From the NCBI RefSeq assembly GCF_024749285.1, contig NZ_CP087196.1:5394001-5458000 (forward strand): a DNA stretch of 64,000 nt, given 5' to 3'. This stretch comes from Pseudomonas sp. B21-015. Lineage in GTDB: Bacteria > Pseudomonadota > Gammaproteobacteria > Pseudomonadales > Pseudomonadaceae. Positions 20,816 through 28,785 of the stretch are shown here, piece by piece. The notes beneath the pieces were generated by a model that was given only the letters and a program-made list of their open reading frames with translations, did no database searches and had not been told where the DNA came from. Position numbers and translations under genes: made by a program. Positions within the stretch are counted from its first letter, which is position 1. Each line of letters opens with the position of its first letter.

Positions 20816-22267
20816 ATGCACCCACACTTGATCAAATTACTCAGCCTGTCGGCCCTGACCGCGGGCATTCTCGCGGCCAGCACTGGCGTGCGTGCCGAAG
20901 ACGCCAAAGCACCGAGCTTCAACGCCGAGCCGTGCTGCAGCCTGTGCCCGGCAGCCCACGACCCGAAGAACTACACCACCCGCTATCAGCAGAACTTCAC
21001 CACGCTGGTGCAGGCGCAAGGCGACTGGCTATTCCGTACGCAAGAAGACTTGCGCACCGAGTTCGACACCACGCCCGCCGGCTACAAACGCCTGAAACAA
21101 CTGCACGAAGCGTTCAAGAGCAGAGGTGTGGAGCTGGTCATCGTTTACCAGCCGACCCGTGGCCTGGTGAACCGCAACAAGCTGAACCCGGAAGAAAAAG
21201 CCAGATACGATTTTGACAAGGCACTGACCAACTACAAGAGCATGCTCGGGCGTTTCGCGCAGATGGGCTACGTGGTCCCGGACCTGTCGCCGCTGACCAA
21301 CGAATCGCTGCCCGACACCCTGCCAGCCCACGATTTCTACTTCCGCGGCGACCAGCACTGGACGCCGTATGGCGCCCAGCGCACGGCTAAAATCGTCGCC
21401 GAGAAGGTCAAGCAATTGCCGGCCTTCGCCGACGTTCCCAAGCGTGAATTCGAGACCCATAAGTCGGGTCGCATGGGCAAGACCGGAACGTTACACAACA
21501 TGGCGGGTCAACTCTGTGGCACCAGCTACGCGATCCAGTACATGGATCAGTTCACCACCGAGCCCAAGGGCGAAGCGGCGGATGGCGATCTGTTCAGTGA
21601 TTCCGGCAATCCGGAAATCACCCTGGTCGGCACCAGTCACAGCGGCAAGAACTACAACTTCGCCGGTTTCCTCGAAGAGGCCATCGGCGCCGACATCCTC
21701 AACGTAGCGTTCCCCGGCGGCGGCCTGGAAGGATCGATGCTGCAGTACCTGGGCAGCGAAGAGTTCCAGACCAAACCACCGAAGATTCTCATCTGGGAAT
21801 TCTCGCCGCTTTATCGCCTCGACCAGGAAACCATCTACCGCCAGATGATGGCGCTGCTGGACAACGGTTGCGAAGGCAAAGACGCACAGATGAGCGCCAG
21901 CGCCACGCTGAAGCCGGGCAAAAACGAATTGATGGTCAACAGCAAGAACCTGGACCTGCGCAACAGCAGCCACCAGGTCGATATCCGCTTCGCCGACACC
22001 TCGGTGAAAACCTTGCAAGCCACCCTCTGGTACATGAATGGGCGCCACGAGGACATCAAGATCGACAAACCGGAAACCTCCGATACCGACGGGCGTTTCG
22101 CCTTCGAGTTGCGCACGGACGAAGACTGGGCCTCGCAGAATCTGCTGGCCGTCGAAGTCCAGGGGCCTGAAAAAGCAGGTACCGCGCCGCAGAAAGTCGA
22201 AGCGAAAATCTGCAAACGCAACGTGTTCTCCGGCGCCGAGCAGCGTACCGCTCAAGCCGGGCAATGA
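20816..22267 (+). CDS. algX: Alginate O-acetyltransferase AlgX
   Basis: A 483-residue periplasmic protein with an SGNH-like acetyltransferase domain and a C-terminal carbohydrate-binding module. It adds acetyl groups to the polymer and is part of the secretion complex. The catalytic triad is visible as Asp179 and His181 in GDQHWTP and Ser274 in GTSHSG, five positions later than the P. aeruginosa numbers. The signal peptide ends at GVRAED. It overlaps the region just before algL by a few bases. Confidence 0.95.
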   Translation: MHPHLIKLLSLSALTAGILAASTGVRAEDAKAPSFNAEPCCSLCPAAHDPKNYTTRYQQNFTTLVQAQGDWLFRTQEDLRTEFDTTPAGYKRLKQLHEAFKSRGVELVIVYQPTRGLVNRNKLNPEEKARYDFDKALTNYKSMLGRFAQMGYVVPDLSPLTNESLPDTLPAHDFYFRGDQHWTPYGAQRTAKIVAEKVKQLPAFADVPKREFETHKSGRMGKTGTLHNMAGQLCGTSYAIQYMDQFTTEPKGEAADGDLFSDSGNPEITLVGTSHSGKNYNFAGFLEEAIGADILNVAFPGGGLEGSMLQYLGSEEFQTKPPKILIWEFSPLYRLDQETIYRQMMALLDNGCEGKDAQMSASATLKPGKNELMVNSKNLDLRNSSHQVDIRFADTSVKTLQATLWYMNGRHEDIKIDKPETSDTDGRFAFELRTDEDWASQNLLAVEVQGPEKAGTAPQKVEAKICKRNVFSGAEQRTAQAGQ

Positions 22268-22278
22268 GGCTACCTCTT

Positions 22279-23412
22279 ATGAACTGCATGCAAACCCGAA
22301 CGCTGAAAAAGTTACTCGCGCCGTCCCTGCTGACGCTGGCGATGTTCGCCGGCGCCACCCAGGCCGCCGCGCCACTGCGCCCGCCACAGGGTTACTTCGC
22401 GCCGATTGAAAAAGTCAAAGCCGGCGACAAGAGCGAAGGCTGCGACGCGATGCCGACGCCCTACACTGGCGCCCTGCAATTTCGTAGCAAATACGAAGGT
22501 TCCGACAAGGCCCGTTCGACCCTGAACGAGGCATCGGAAAAAGCCTTCCGCGAGACCACCGCCGACATCACCAAGATCGAGCGCGGCACCAGCAAGCGGG
22601 TGATGCAGTTCATGCGTGACGGTCGCCCGGAACAGCTGGAGTGCACGCTCAACTGGCTGGCTACTTGGGCTCGGGCGGATGCGTTGATGTCCAAGGACTT
22701 CAACCACACCGGCAAGTCCATGCGCAAATGGGCCTTGGGCAGCATGGCTTCGTCCTACGTCCGCCTGAAATTCTCTGACTCGCATCCACTGGCCACCCAC
22801 CAGGAAGAAGCGCAGGTGATTGAAGCCTGGTTCAGCAAAATGGCCGATCAGGTGGTCAGCGATTGGGACAACCTCCCGCTCGAACAAACCAACAACCACT
22901 CGTACTGGGCCGCCTGGTCGGTGATGGCCACGTCGGTCGCCACCAACCGCCGCGACCTGTTCGATTGGGCCGTCAAGGAATACAAGGTCGGCGCCAATCA
23001 GGTCGACGCCCAAGGCTTCCTGCCCAACGAACTCAAGCGTCAGCAACGCGCCCTCGCCTATCACAACTATGCCCTGCCGCCGCTGGCGATGATCGCCAGT
23101 TTCGCTCAGGTCAACGGTGTGGATTTGCGCCAGGAAAACAACGGGGCCTTGAAACGCCTGGGCGATCGCGTGCTCGCAGGGGTGAAAGACCCGGATGAAT
23201 TCGAGAAGAAGAACGGCAAGGACCAGGACATGACCGACCTCAAGGTCGACTCGAAATTTGCCTGGCTCGAGCCGTTCTGCTCGCTCTACACCTGCACGCC
23301 GGATGTGCTGGCGCAGAAACACAAAATGCAGCCGTTCAAGACCTTCCGCCTCGGTGGGGATTTGACCAAGGTCTACGACCCGGCCAGCGCAAAAGCCAAC
23401 AAAGGCTCTTAG
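22279..23412 (+). CDS. algL: Periplasmic alginate lyase AlgL
   Basis: A 377-residue polysaccharide lyase family 5 enzyme that clears misdirected alginate from the periplasm by beta-elimination. NNHSYWAAW (His207) carries catalytic residues, and the (alpha/alpha) barrel helices are recognisable. The start at 22279 gives the signal peptide [18 protein letters not shown] and follows GAGG by nine bases; an ATG at 22264 overlapping the algX stop is an alternative. A palindromic repeat separates it from algI. Confidence 0.94.
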   Translation: MNCMQTRTLKKLLAPSLLTLAMFAGATQAAAPLRPPQGYFAPIEKVKAGDKSEGCDAMPTPYTGALQFRSKYEGSDKARSTLNEASEKAFRETTADITKIERGTSKRVMQFMRDGRPEQLECTLNWLATWARADALMSKDFNHTGKSMRKWALGSMASSYVRLKFSDSHPLATHQEEAQVIEAWFSKMADQVVSDWDNLPLEQTNNHSYWAAWSVMATSVATNRRDLFDWAVKEYKVGANQVDAQGFLPNELKRQQRALAYHNYALPPLAMIASFAQVNGVDLRQENNGALKRLGDRVLAGVKDPDEFEKKNGKDQDMTDLKVDSKFAWLEPFCSLYTCTPDVLAQKHKMQPFKTFRLGGDLTKVYDPASAKANKGS

Positions 23413-23416
23413 GGTT

Positions 23417-23527
23417 GATCGTTCCCACGCTCCGCGTGGGAATGCAGCCCGTGACGCTCCGCGTCACATGCCGAAGCGGACGCAGAGCGTCCAGTGAGGC
23501 ATTCCCACGCAGAGCGTGGGAACGATC
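23417..23527. repeat. Palindromic repeat (GTTCCCACGC family) between algL and algI
   Basis: GATCGTTCCCACGCTCCGCG and its complement enclose two smaller palindromes (GTGACGCTCCGCGTCAC and GGACGCAGAGCGTCC). This is a third repeat family in the window, lying inside the alginate operon. Confidence 0.85.
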
Positions 23528-23604
23528 GTAACTCTCCAGATTTTCGTGGGGGGTTTGGGGGGGCCGTTGGCCCTTGACTGTTGGTTAAACATGGAGAGAT
23601 CGGG

Positions 23605-25170
23605 ATGGTATTTTCATCCAACGTGTTCCTGTTTCTGTTCTTGCCGATCTTTCTCGGCTTGTACTACTTGAGCGGGCAACGCTATCGCAACCTGCTGCTG
23701 CTGATCGCCAGCTACGTGTTCTACGCCTGGTGGCGTGTGGACTTCCTTGCGCTGTTCGCAGCCGTCACGCTGTGGAACTACTGGATCGGCCTGAAAGTCG
23801 GTGCGGCAGGCGTTCGGACCAAACCGGCCCAACGCTGGTTGCTCCTGGGCGTGGGCGTCGACCTGTGCATCCTCGGCTACTTCAAGTACGCCAACTTCGG
23901 CGTGGACAGCATCAACGCGATGATGACCTCGGTCGGTCTTTCGCCGTTCATTCTGACCCATGTGCTGTTGCCGATCGGGATCTCGTTCTACATCTTCGAG
24001 TCCATCAGCTACATCATCGACGTCTACCGTGGTGATACCCCGGCGACCCGCAACCTGATCGACTTTGCCGCATTCGTGGCGATCTTCCCGCACCTGATCG
24101 CGGGCCCCGTGTTGCGTTTCCGTGACCTGGCCGACCAGTTCAACAACCGCACCCACACCCTCGACAAGTTCTCCGAAGGTGCCACGCGGTTCATGCAGGG
24201 CTTCATCAAGAAGGTCTTCATCGCCGACACCCTGGCGGTGGTGGCCGACCATTGCTTCGCCTTGCAGAACCCGACCACGGGCGACGCCTGGCTCGGCGCC
24301 CTGGCCTACACCGCGCAGCTGTACTTCGACTTCTCCGGCTACAGCGACATGGCGATTGGTCTGGGCTTGATGATGGGTTTCCGCTTCATGGAAAACTTCA
24401 AACAGCCGTACATCAGCCAGTCGATTACCGAGTTCTGGCGTCGCTGGCACATCAGCCTGTCGACCTGGTTGCGTGACTATCTGTACATCACCCTCGGCGG
24501 TAACCGTAAAGGCACGCTGATGACCTATCGCAACCTGTTCCTGACCATGCTGCTTGGCGGTCTGTGGCACGGCGCGAACATCACCTACATCGTCTGGGGC
24601 GCCTGGCACGGCATGTGGCTGGCGATCGAAAAAGCCCTCGGCCTGAACACCTCGCCGCGCAGCATCAACCCGATCCGTTGGGCCCTGACCTCCCTGCTTG
24701 TCGTCATGGGCTGGGTGATCTTCCGCTCGGAAAACCTGCACGTCGCCGGTCGCATGTACGGCGCGATGTTCAGCTTCGGCGAATGGTCGCTGTCGGAACT
24801 CAACCAGGCCAGCCTCACCGGTCTGCAAGTGGCGACCCTGGTGGTGGCCTACGTCACCCTGGCGTTCTTCGGCATCCGTGATTTCTACACCAACCGGCCA
24901 CCGGTCAAGACCAGGCCTGCCGTAAACGTCGAGGCCGATGGCCCTGCCGCAGCGACGCCTGGAATGATCAAAGCCGTACCGGGTGACAACCCGGCCAGCA
25001 TCCACGAACCGGGTTACACCGTCGGCGTTGAAGCGACTGTGCAACCGGCCTACTGGGTCGCGGACTGGCCGCGTTATGTGATGCGCACGCTGGTGCTGCT
25101 GCTGTTCATCGCCTCGATTCTCAAACTCTCGGCGCAAAGCTTCTCGCCGTTCCTTTACTTCCAGTTCTGA
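23605..25170 (+). CDS. algI: Alginate O-acetylation protein AlgI (MBOAT)
   Basis: A 521-residue multi-spanning inner-membrane MBOAT protein that passes acetyl groups across the membrane for AlgJ and AlgX. The essential His322 is in GGLWHGAN, the same number as in P. aeruginosa, and the second MBOAT motif AWHGMW follows. The start MVFSSNVFLF at 23605 has GGAGAGA nine bases upstream; a TTG eight codons earlier was rejected. About 10-12 hydrophobic segments are visible. Confidence 0.96.
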   Translation: MVFSSNVFLFLFLPIFLGLYYLSGQRYRNLLLLIASYVFYAWWRVDFLALFAAVTLWNYWIGLKVGAAGVRTKPAQRWLLLGVGVDLCILGYFKYANFGVDSINAMMTSVGLSPFILTHVLLPIGISFYIFESISYIIDVYRGDTPATRNLIDFAAFVAIFPHLIAGPVLRFRDLADQFNNRTHTLDKFSEGATRFMQGFIKKVFIADTLAVVADHCFALQNPTTGDAWLGALAYTAQLYFDFSGYSDMAIGLGLMMGFRFMENFKQPYISQSITEFWRRWHISLSTWLRDYLYITLGGNRKGTLMTYRNLFLTMLLGGLWHGANITYIVWGAWHGMWLAIEKALGLNTSPRSINPIRWALTSLLVVMGWVIFRSENLHVAGRMYGAMFSFGEWSLSELNQASLTGLQVATLVVAYVTLAFFGIRDFYTNRPPVKTRPAVNVEADGPAAATPGMIKAVPGDNPASIHEPGYTVGVEATVQPAYWVADWPRYVMRTLVLLLFIASILKLSAQSFSPFLYFQF

Positions 25171-25181
25171 GGGATCTGACC

Positions 25182-26357
25182 ATGACCCGCTCATTACGCA
25201 TCTTCTACATCGCCCTGTTCCTGGTGACCTTGCTGGCCTTGGGCGTGTGGTCGGTACGCAGCTTCTTCGGCTTCAGTACCAACGCCGATGCCACCGTGCT
25301 CAACGGGCGTTGGACCAAAGCCGTCGAGACGCACTACGACGACGAGTTCCCGATCAAGCGCCTGGGCACCAACCTTTGGGCCGCGCTGGACTTCAAACTG
25401 TTCAACGAAGGTCGTCCGGGCGTGGTGCTCGGTCGCGATCAGTGGCTCTACAGCGATGAAGAGTTTCACCCGATCGTCAACGAAGAGTTGAACCTGCAAG
25501 GCAACTACGCGCTGGTCGAAGGCGTGCGCCAGGAACTGAAAGAGAAAGGCGTGCAACTGGTGATGGCCATTGTCCCGGCCAAGACGCGTCTGTACCCGGA
25601 ACACCTGGGTGAAGTGAAGCCGGCGAGTATCCACGCCAATTTGTACCAGGACTTCCACGCTCGTGTGGCAGCCGACAAGATCCTCGCCCCTGACCTGCTC
25701 GGCCCGCTGCAAAAGGCCAAGCAAGGCGGTCAGCAAGTGTTCCTGCGTACCGACACCCACTGGACCCCGGAAGGCGCGCAAATCGCTGCCCAGACCCTGG
25801 CCAAAACCATTGCCGACAAAGCTCCGCTCAGCGGCGAACCGCAAAACTTCATCACCGAGCCTGCGGAGAAGGTGACGCACAAGGGTGACCTGAGGTTGTT
25901 CCTGCCGCTGGACCCGCTGTTCGAAAACCTGATGCCGGCGCCAGAACCTTTGCAAAAGCGCAACACCGTGGCGGCCCAGGACCAGCCCGCCGGTGATGAC
26001 GCCCTGTTCGCCAACACTGAAGTGCCGGTGGCCCTGATCGGCACCAGCTACAGCGCCAACCCGAACTGGAACTTCGTCGGCGCGCTGAAAGAAGCGTTGC
26101 ACAGCGACGTGGTCAGCTACGCCGAAGACGGCCACGGTCCGATTCTGCCGATGCTCAGCTACCTGAAAAGCGATGCCTTCAAGAACAGCCCGCCACAAGT
26201 GCTGATCTGGGAGTTTCCTGAACGATATCTGCCTGTGAACAACGAAATCGGTGACGCCGACCCACAGTGGGTCGCAGAGCTTAAACAAGCCGGCGCACGC
26301 CAACAAAACGTAGCTGCAAACACTAAATCCGAGACGCCCGACCGGGCGCAAAACTGA
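25182..26357 (+). CDS. algJ: Alginate O-acetyltransferase AlgJ
   Basis: A 391-residue periplasmic SGNH-family acetyltransferase held by an N-terminal signal anchor (residues about 8-28). Catalytic Asp191 and His193 are in RTDTHWTPEG and Ser289 in GTSYSANPN, one position off the P. aeruginosa numbering. It relays acetyl groups received from AlgI toward AlgX/AlgF. It starts 11 bases after algI. Confidence 0.95.
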   Translation: MTRSLRIFYIALFLVTLLALGVWSVRSFFGFSTNADATVLNGRWTKAVETHYDDEFPIKRLGTNLWAALDFKLFNEGRPGVVLGRDQWLYSDEEFHPIVNEELNLQGNYALVEGVRQELKEKGVQLVMAIVPAKTRLYPEHLGEVKPASIHANLYQDFHARVAADKILAPDLLGPLQKAKQGGQQVFLRTDTHWTPEGAQIAAQTLAKTIADKAPLSGEPQNFITEPAEKVTHKGDLRLFLPLDPLFENLMPAPEPLQKRNTVAAQDQPAGDDALFANTEVPVALIGTSYSANPNWNFVGALKEALHSDVVSYAEDGHGPILPMLSYLKSDAFKNSPPQVLIWEFPERYLPVNNEIGDADPQWVAELKQAGARQQNVAANTKSETPDRAQN

Positions 26358-26374
26358 AAGAGAGAGGTACTACC

Positions 26375-27031
26375 ATGACTTTCACTACTACTCCTCGCCG
26401 TCTCGCCAAGACCTTCGCCCTCGTCGCCGGCATGAGCGTGCTGTCGATGCAGGCGTTCGCCGGTGGCGACGCCGCCCTCTACGGCCCGACCGCACCAAAA
26501 GGCTCGAGCTTCGTGCGGGTCTACAATGCCGGCAATGCTGAAGTCAGCGCCACCGTCGGTACCACCAACCTGAACGAAGTCGCGCCGCTGTCCAGCACCG
26601 ACTTCAGCTTCATGCCGGGCGGCGACTACAGCGCCAAGGTCGGCAGCCAGACCCTGCCGGTGAAACTGGCCGGCGATCACTATTACACCCTGGTCAACAA
26701 CGCCAGCGGCGCGCCGCAACTGATCGAAGAGCCACCGTTCAAGAACAAGCAGAAATCCCTGGTACGCGTGCAGAACCTGAGCGACAAGGCCCTGACCCTG
26801 AAAACCGCCGACGGCAAGACCGAAGTCATTCCGTCCGTGGCGGCCAAGGGCCGTGGCGAGCGTGAAATCAACCCGGTGAAAGTCAGCCTGGCACTGTACG
26901 ACGGCGCCACCAAAGTCGGCGACGTGAAACCGGTTGCCCTGGAGCGTGGTGAAGCCGCGGTGCTGTACGTCACCGGCAACGGCAGCAGCCTGTCGCCAGT
27001 CTGGGTCAAACGCCCGGTGTCGACGCGCTAA
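26375..27031 (+). CDS. algF: Alginate O-acetylation adaptor AlgF
   Basis: A 218-residue periplasmic protein with a cleavable signal peptide (ending SMQAFAGGD) and beta-rich domains. It is required for acetylation and is thought to link AlgJ and AlgX; no catalytic motif is visible. GAGAGAGG precedes the ATG. The gene is followed by a REP pair and a 94-base gap before algA. Confidence 0.93.
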   Translation: MTFTTTPRRLAKTFALVAGMSVLSMQAFAGGDAALYGPTAPKGSSFVRVYNAGNAEVSATVGTTNLNEVAPLSSTDFSFMPGGDYSAKVGSQTLPVKLAGDHYYTLVNNASGAPQLIEEPPFKNKQKSLVRVQNLSDKALTLKTADGKTEVIPSVAAKGRGEREINPVKVSLALYDGATKVGDVKPVALERGEAAVLYVTGNGSSLSPVWVKRPVSTR

Positions 27032-27056
27032 CACATTTGCCGGATTGACCCATATC

Positions 27057-27147
27057 CCTGTGGGAGCGGGCTTGCCCGCGATGCAGACAACTCGGTGCAA
27101 CAGATACTCCGAGGTGATGCCATCGCAGGCAAGCCAGCTCCCACAGG
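27057..27147. repeat. REP pair between algF and algA
   Basis: One intact REP core and one partly decayed partner (CATCGCAGGCAAGCCAGCTC), within the 210-base algF-algA gap. Confidence 0.9.
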
Positions 27148-27199
27148 AGACCCAGGCGTCAATTCGGACACGGAACAAGAACAAGAGTGAAACGACAGA

Positions 27200-27208
27200 A
27201 CGTTCGTG
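27200..27208 (+). promoter_or_regulatory. AlgR-like box before algA
   Basis: ACGTTCGTG, the same nine bases as in the algD upstream site, lies 34 bases before the algA start. It hints at an internal promoter or control point; no clear -35/-10 pair was identified. Confidence 0.3.
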
Positions 27209-27241
27209 GCTCTAACCAATCGATTTTAAAGGAGTAACAAC

Positions 27242-28693
27242 ATGATTCCGGTGATCTTGTCAGGTGGTAGCGGCTCACGTCTTTGGCCGCTTTCGCGCAA
27301 GCAATTCCCCAAGCAATTCCTCGCCCTGACCGGCGAACAAACGCTGTTCCAGCAAACCCTGGAACGCCTGGTGTTCGAAGGCATGGACACCCCGATCGTG
27401 GTCTGCAACAAGGACCATCGCTTCATCGTCAACGAGCAGCTGGGCGCCCGCAACCTGGACGTGCAGCGCGTGCTGATGGAACCCTTCGGCCGTAACACCG
27501 CACCAGCCGTGGCCCTGACCGCGATGATGCTGGTCAATGAAGGTCGCGACGAGCTGATGCTGGTGCTGCCGGCCGACCACGTGCTGGAAGACCAGAAAGC
27601 CCTGCAACGCGCCCTGGCCCTGGCCACCGTGGCGGCCGAGCGTGGCGAGATGGTGCTGTTCGGCGTGCCGGCGACCAAACCGGAAACCGGTTACGGCTAC
27701 ATCAAATCCACCAACGATGCCCTGCTGCCGGAAGGCGTCAGCCGTGTCTCGCACTTCGTCGAAAAACCCGACGTGAAACGCGCCACCGAATTCGTCCAGT
27801 CCGGTGGTTACTTCTGGAACAGCGGCATGTTCCTGTTCCGCGCCAGCCGTTTCCTCGAAGAGCTGAAAAAACACGATCCGGACATCTACGACACCTGCGT
27901 ACTGACACTGGAACGTAGTGCACAAGACGCCGACACCGTCGACATCGACCCCGCCACCTTCGCTTGCTGCCCGGACAATTCCATCGACTACTCGGTGATG
28001 GAAAAAACCCAGCGCGCCTGCGTGGTGCCGCTGACCGCAGGCTGGAGCGATGTCGGTTGCTGGTCGTCGCTGTGGGAAGTCAATGAAAAAGACGCCAACG
28101 GTAACGTCACCAAAGGCGACGTGGTCATCCAGGACAGCAAGAACTGCATGATCCACGGCAACGGCAAACTGGTGTCGGTGATCGGCCTGGAAAACATCGT
28201 GGTCGTCGAAACCAAGGACGCCATGATGATTGTCCACAAGGACAAGGTCCAAGGCGTGAAGCAGATGGTCAACACCCTCAACGAGCAGGGCCGCAGCGAA
28301 ACCCAGACCCACTGCGAAGTCTATCGTCCGTGGGGCTCCTACGACTCGGTGGACATGGGCGGCCGCTTCCAGGTCAAGCGTATCTCGGTCAAGCCGGGCG
28401 CGTGCCTGTCGCTGCAGATGCACCACCACCGCGCCGAACACTGGATCGTGGTCAGCGGTACCGCCGAAGTGACCTGCGACGAAAACGTGTTCCTGCTGAC
28501 TGAAAACCAGTCGACCTACATCCCGATCGCCTCGGTCCACCGTCTGCGCAACCCGGGCAAGATTCCACTCGAGATCATCGAAGTGCAATCGGGTAGCTAC
28601 CTGGGCGAAGACGATATCGAGCGGTTCGAAGATATCTACGGTCGTTCCACCCCGATCGAACGCGGCGTATCGGTGAAAACCATCGCGCAGTGA
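27242..28693 (+). CDS. algA: Mannose-6-phosphate isomerase/mannose-1-phosphate guanylyltransferase AlgA
   Basis: A 483-residue bifunctional type II PMI-GMP. The N-terminal nucleotidyltransferase domain makes GDP-mannose (GGSGSRLWPLSRKQFPKQF at residues 6-24; FVEKPD), and the C-terminal cupin isomerase domain makes mannose-6-phosphate from fructose-6-phosphate (SLQMHHHRAEHW metal-site motif). It supplies the AlgD substrate, together with AlgC encoded elsewhere. AAAGGAG precedes the ATG. It is the last gene of the operon and is followed by a strong terminator. Confidence 0.96.
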   Translation: MIPVILSGGSGSRLWPLSRKQFPKQFLALTGEQTLFQQTLERLVFEGMDTPIVVCNKDHRFIVNEQLGARNLDVQRVLMEPFGRNTAPAVALTAMMLVNEGRDELMLVLPADHVLEDQKALQRALALATVAAERGEMVLFGVPATKPETGYGYIKSTNDALLPEGVSRVSHFVEKPDVKRATEFVQSGGYFWNSGMFLFRASRFLEELKKHDPDIYDTCVLTLERSAQDADTVDIDPATFACCPDNSIDYSVMEKTQRACVVPLTAGWSDVGCWSSLWEVNEKDANGNVTKGDVVIQDSKNCMIHGNGKLVSVIGLENIVVVETKDAMMIVHKDKVQGVKQMVNTLNEQGRSETQTHCEVYRPWGSYDSVDMGGRFQVKRISVKPGACLSLQMHHHRAEHWIVVSGTAEVTCDENVFLLTENQSTYIPIASVHRLRNPGKIPLEIIEVQSGSYLGEDDIERFEDIYGRSTPIERGVSVKTIAQ

Positions 28694-28707
28694 TTGACCG
28701 GTAAAAC

Positions 28708-28766
28708 AAAAAGCCCCCGTCCAGCCCGCTGCGTCCCTATCCGCAGGGGGTTGGGCGGGGGCTTTT
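28708..28766. terminator. Bidirectional terminator between algA and the TccC-like gene
   Basis: AAAAAGCCCCCG (28708-28719) pairs with CGGGGGCTTTTT at the far end, with further pairing inside (CAGCCC with GGGTTG). T-runs on both strands let it end both convergent transcripts. Confidence 0.9.
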
Positions 28767-28785
28767 TACATCAGGGTCACCATGA

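Noticed and set aside
28694..28785. Search for an immunity gene next to the TccC-like toxin
   Set aside because: Only a bidirectional terminator lies there, and the other flank has a short gap followed by a divergent membrane protein with no immunity features.
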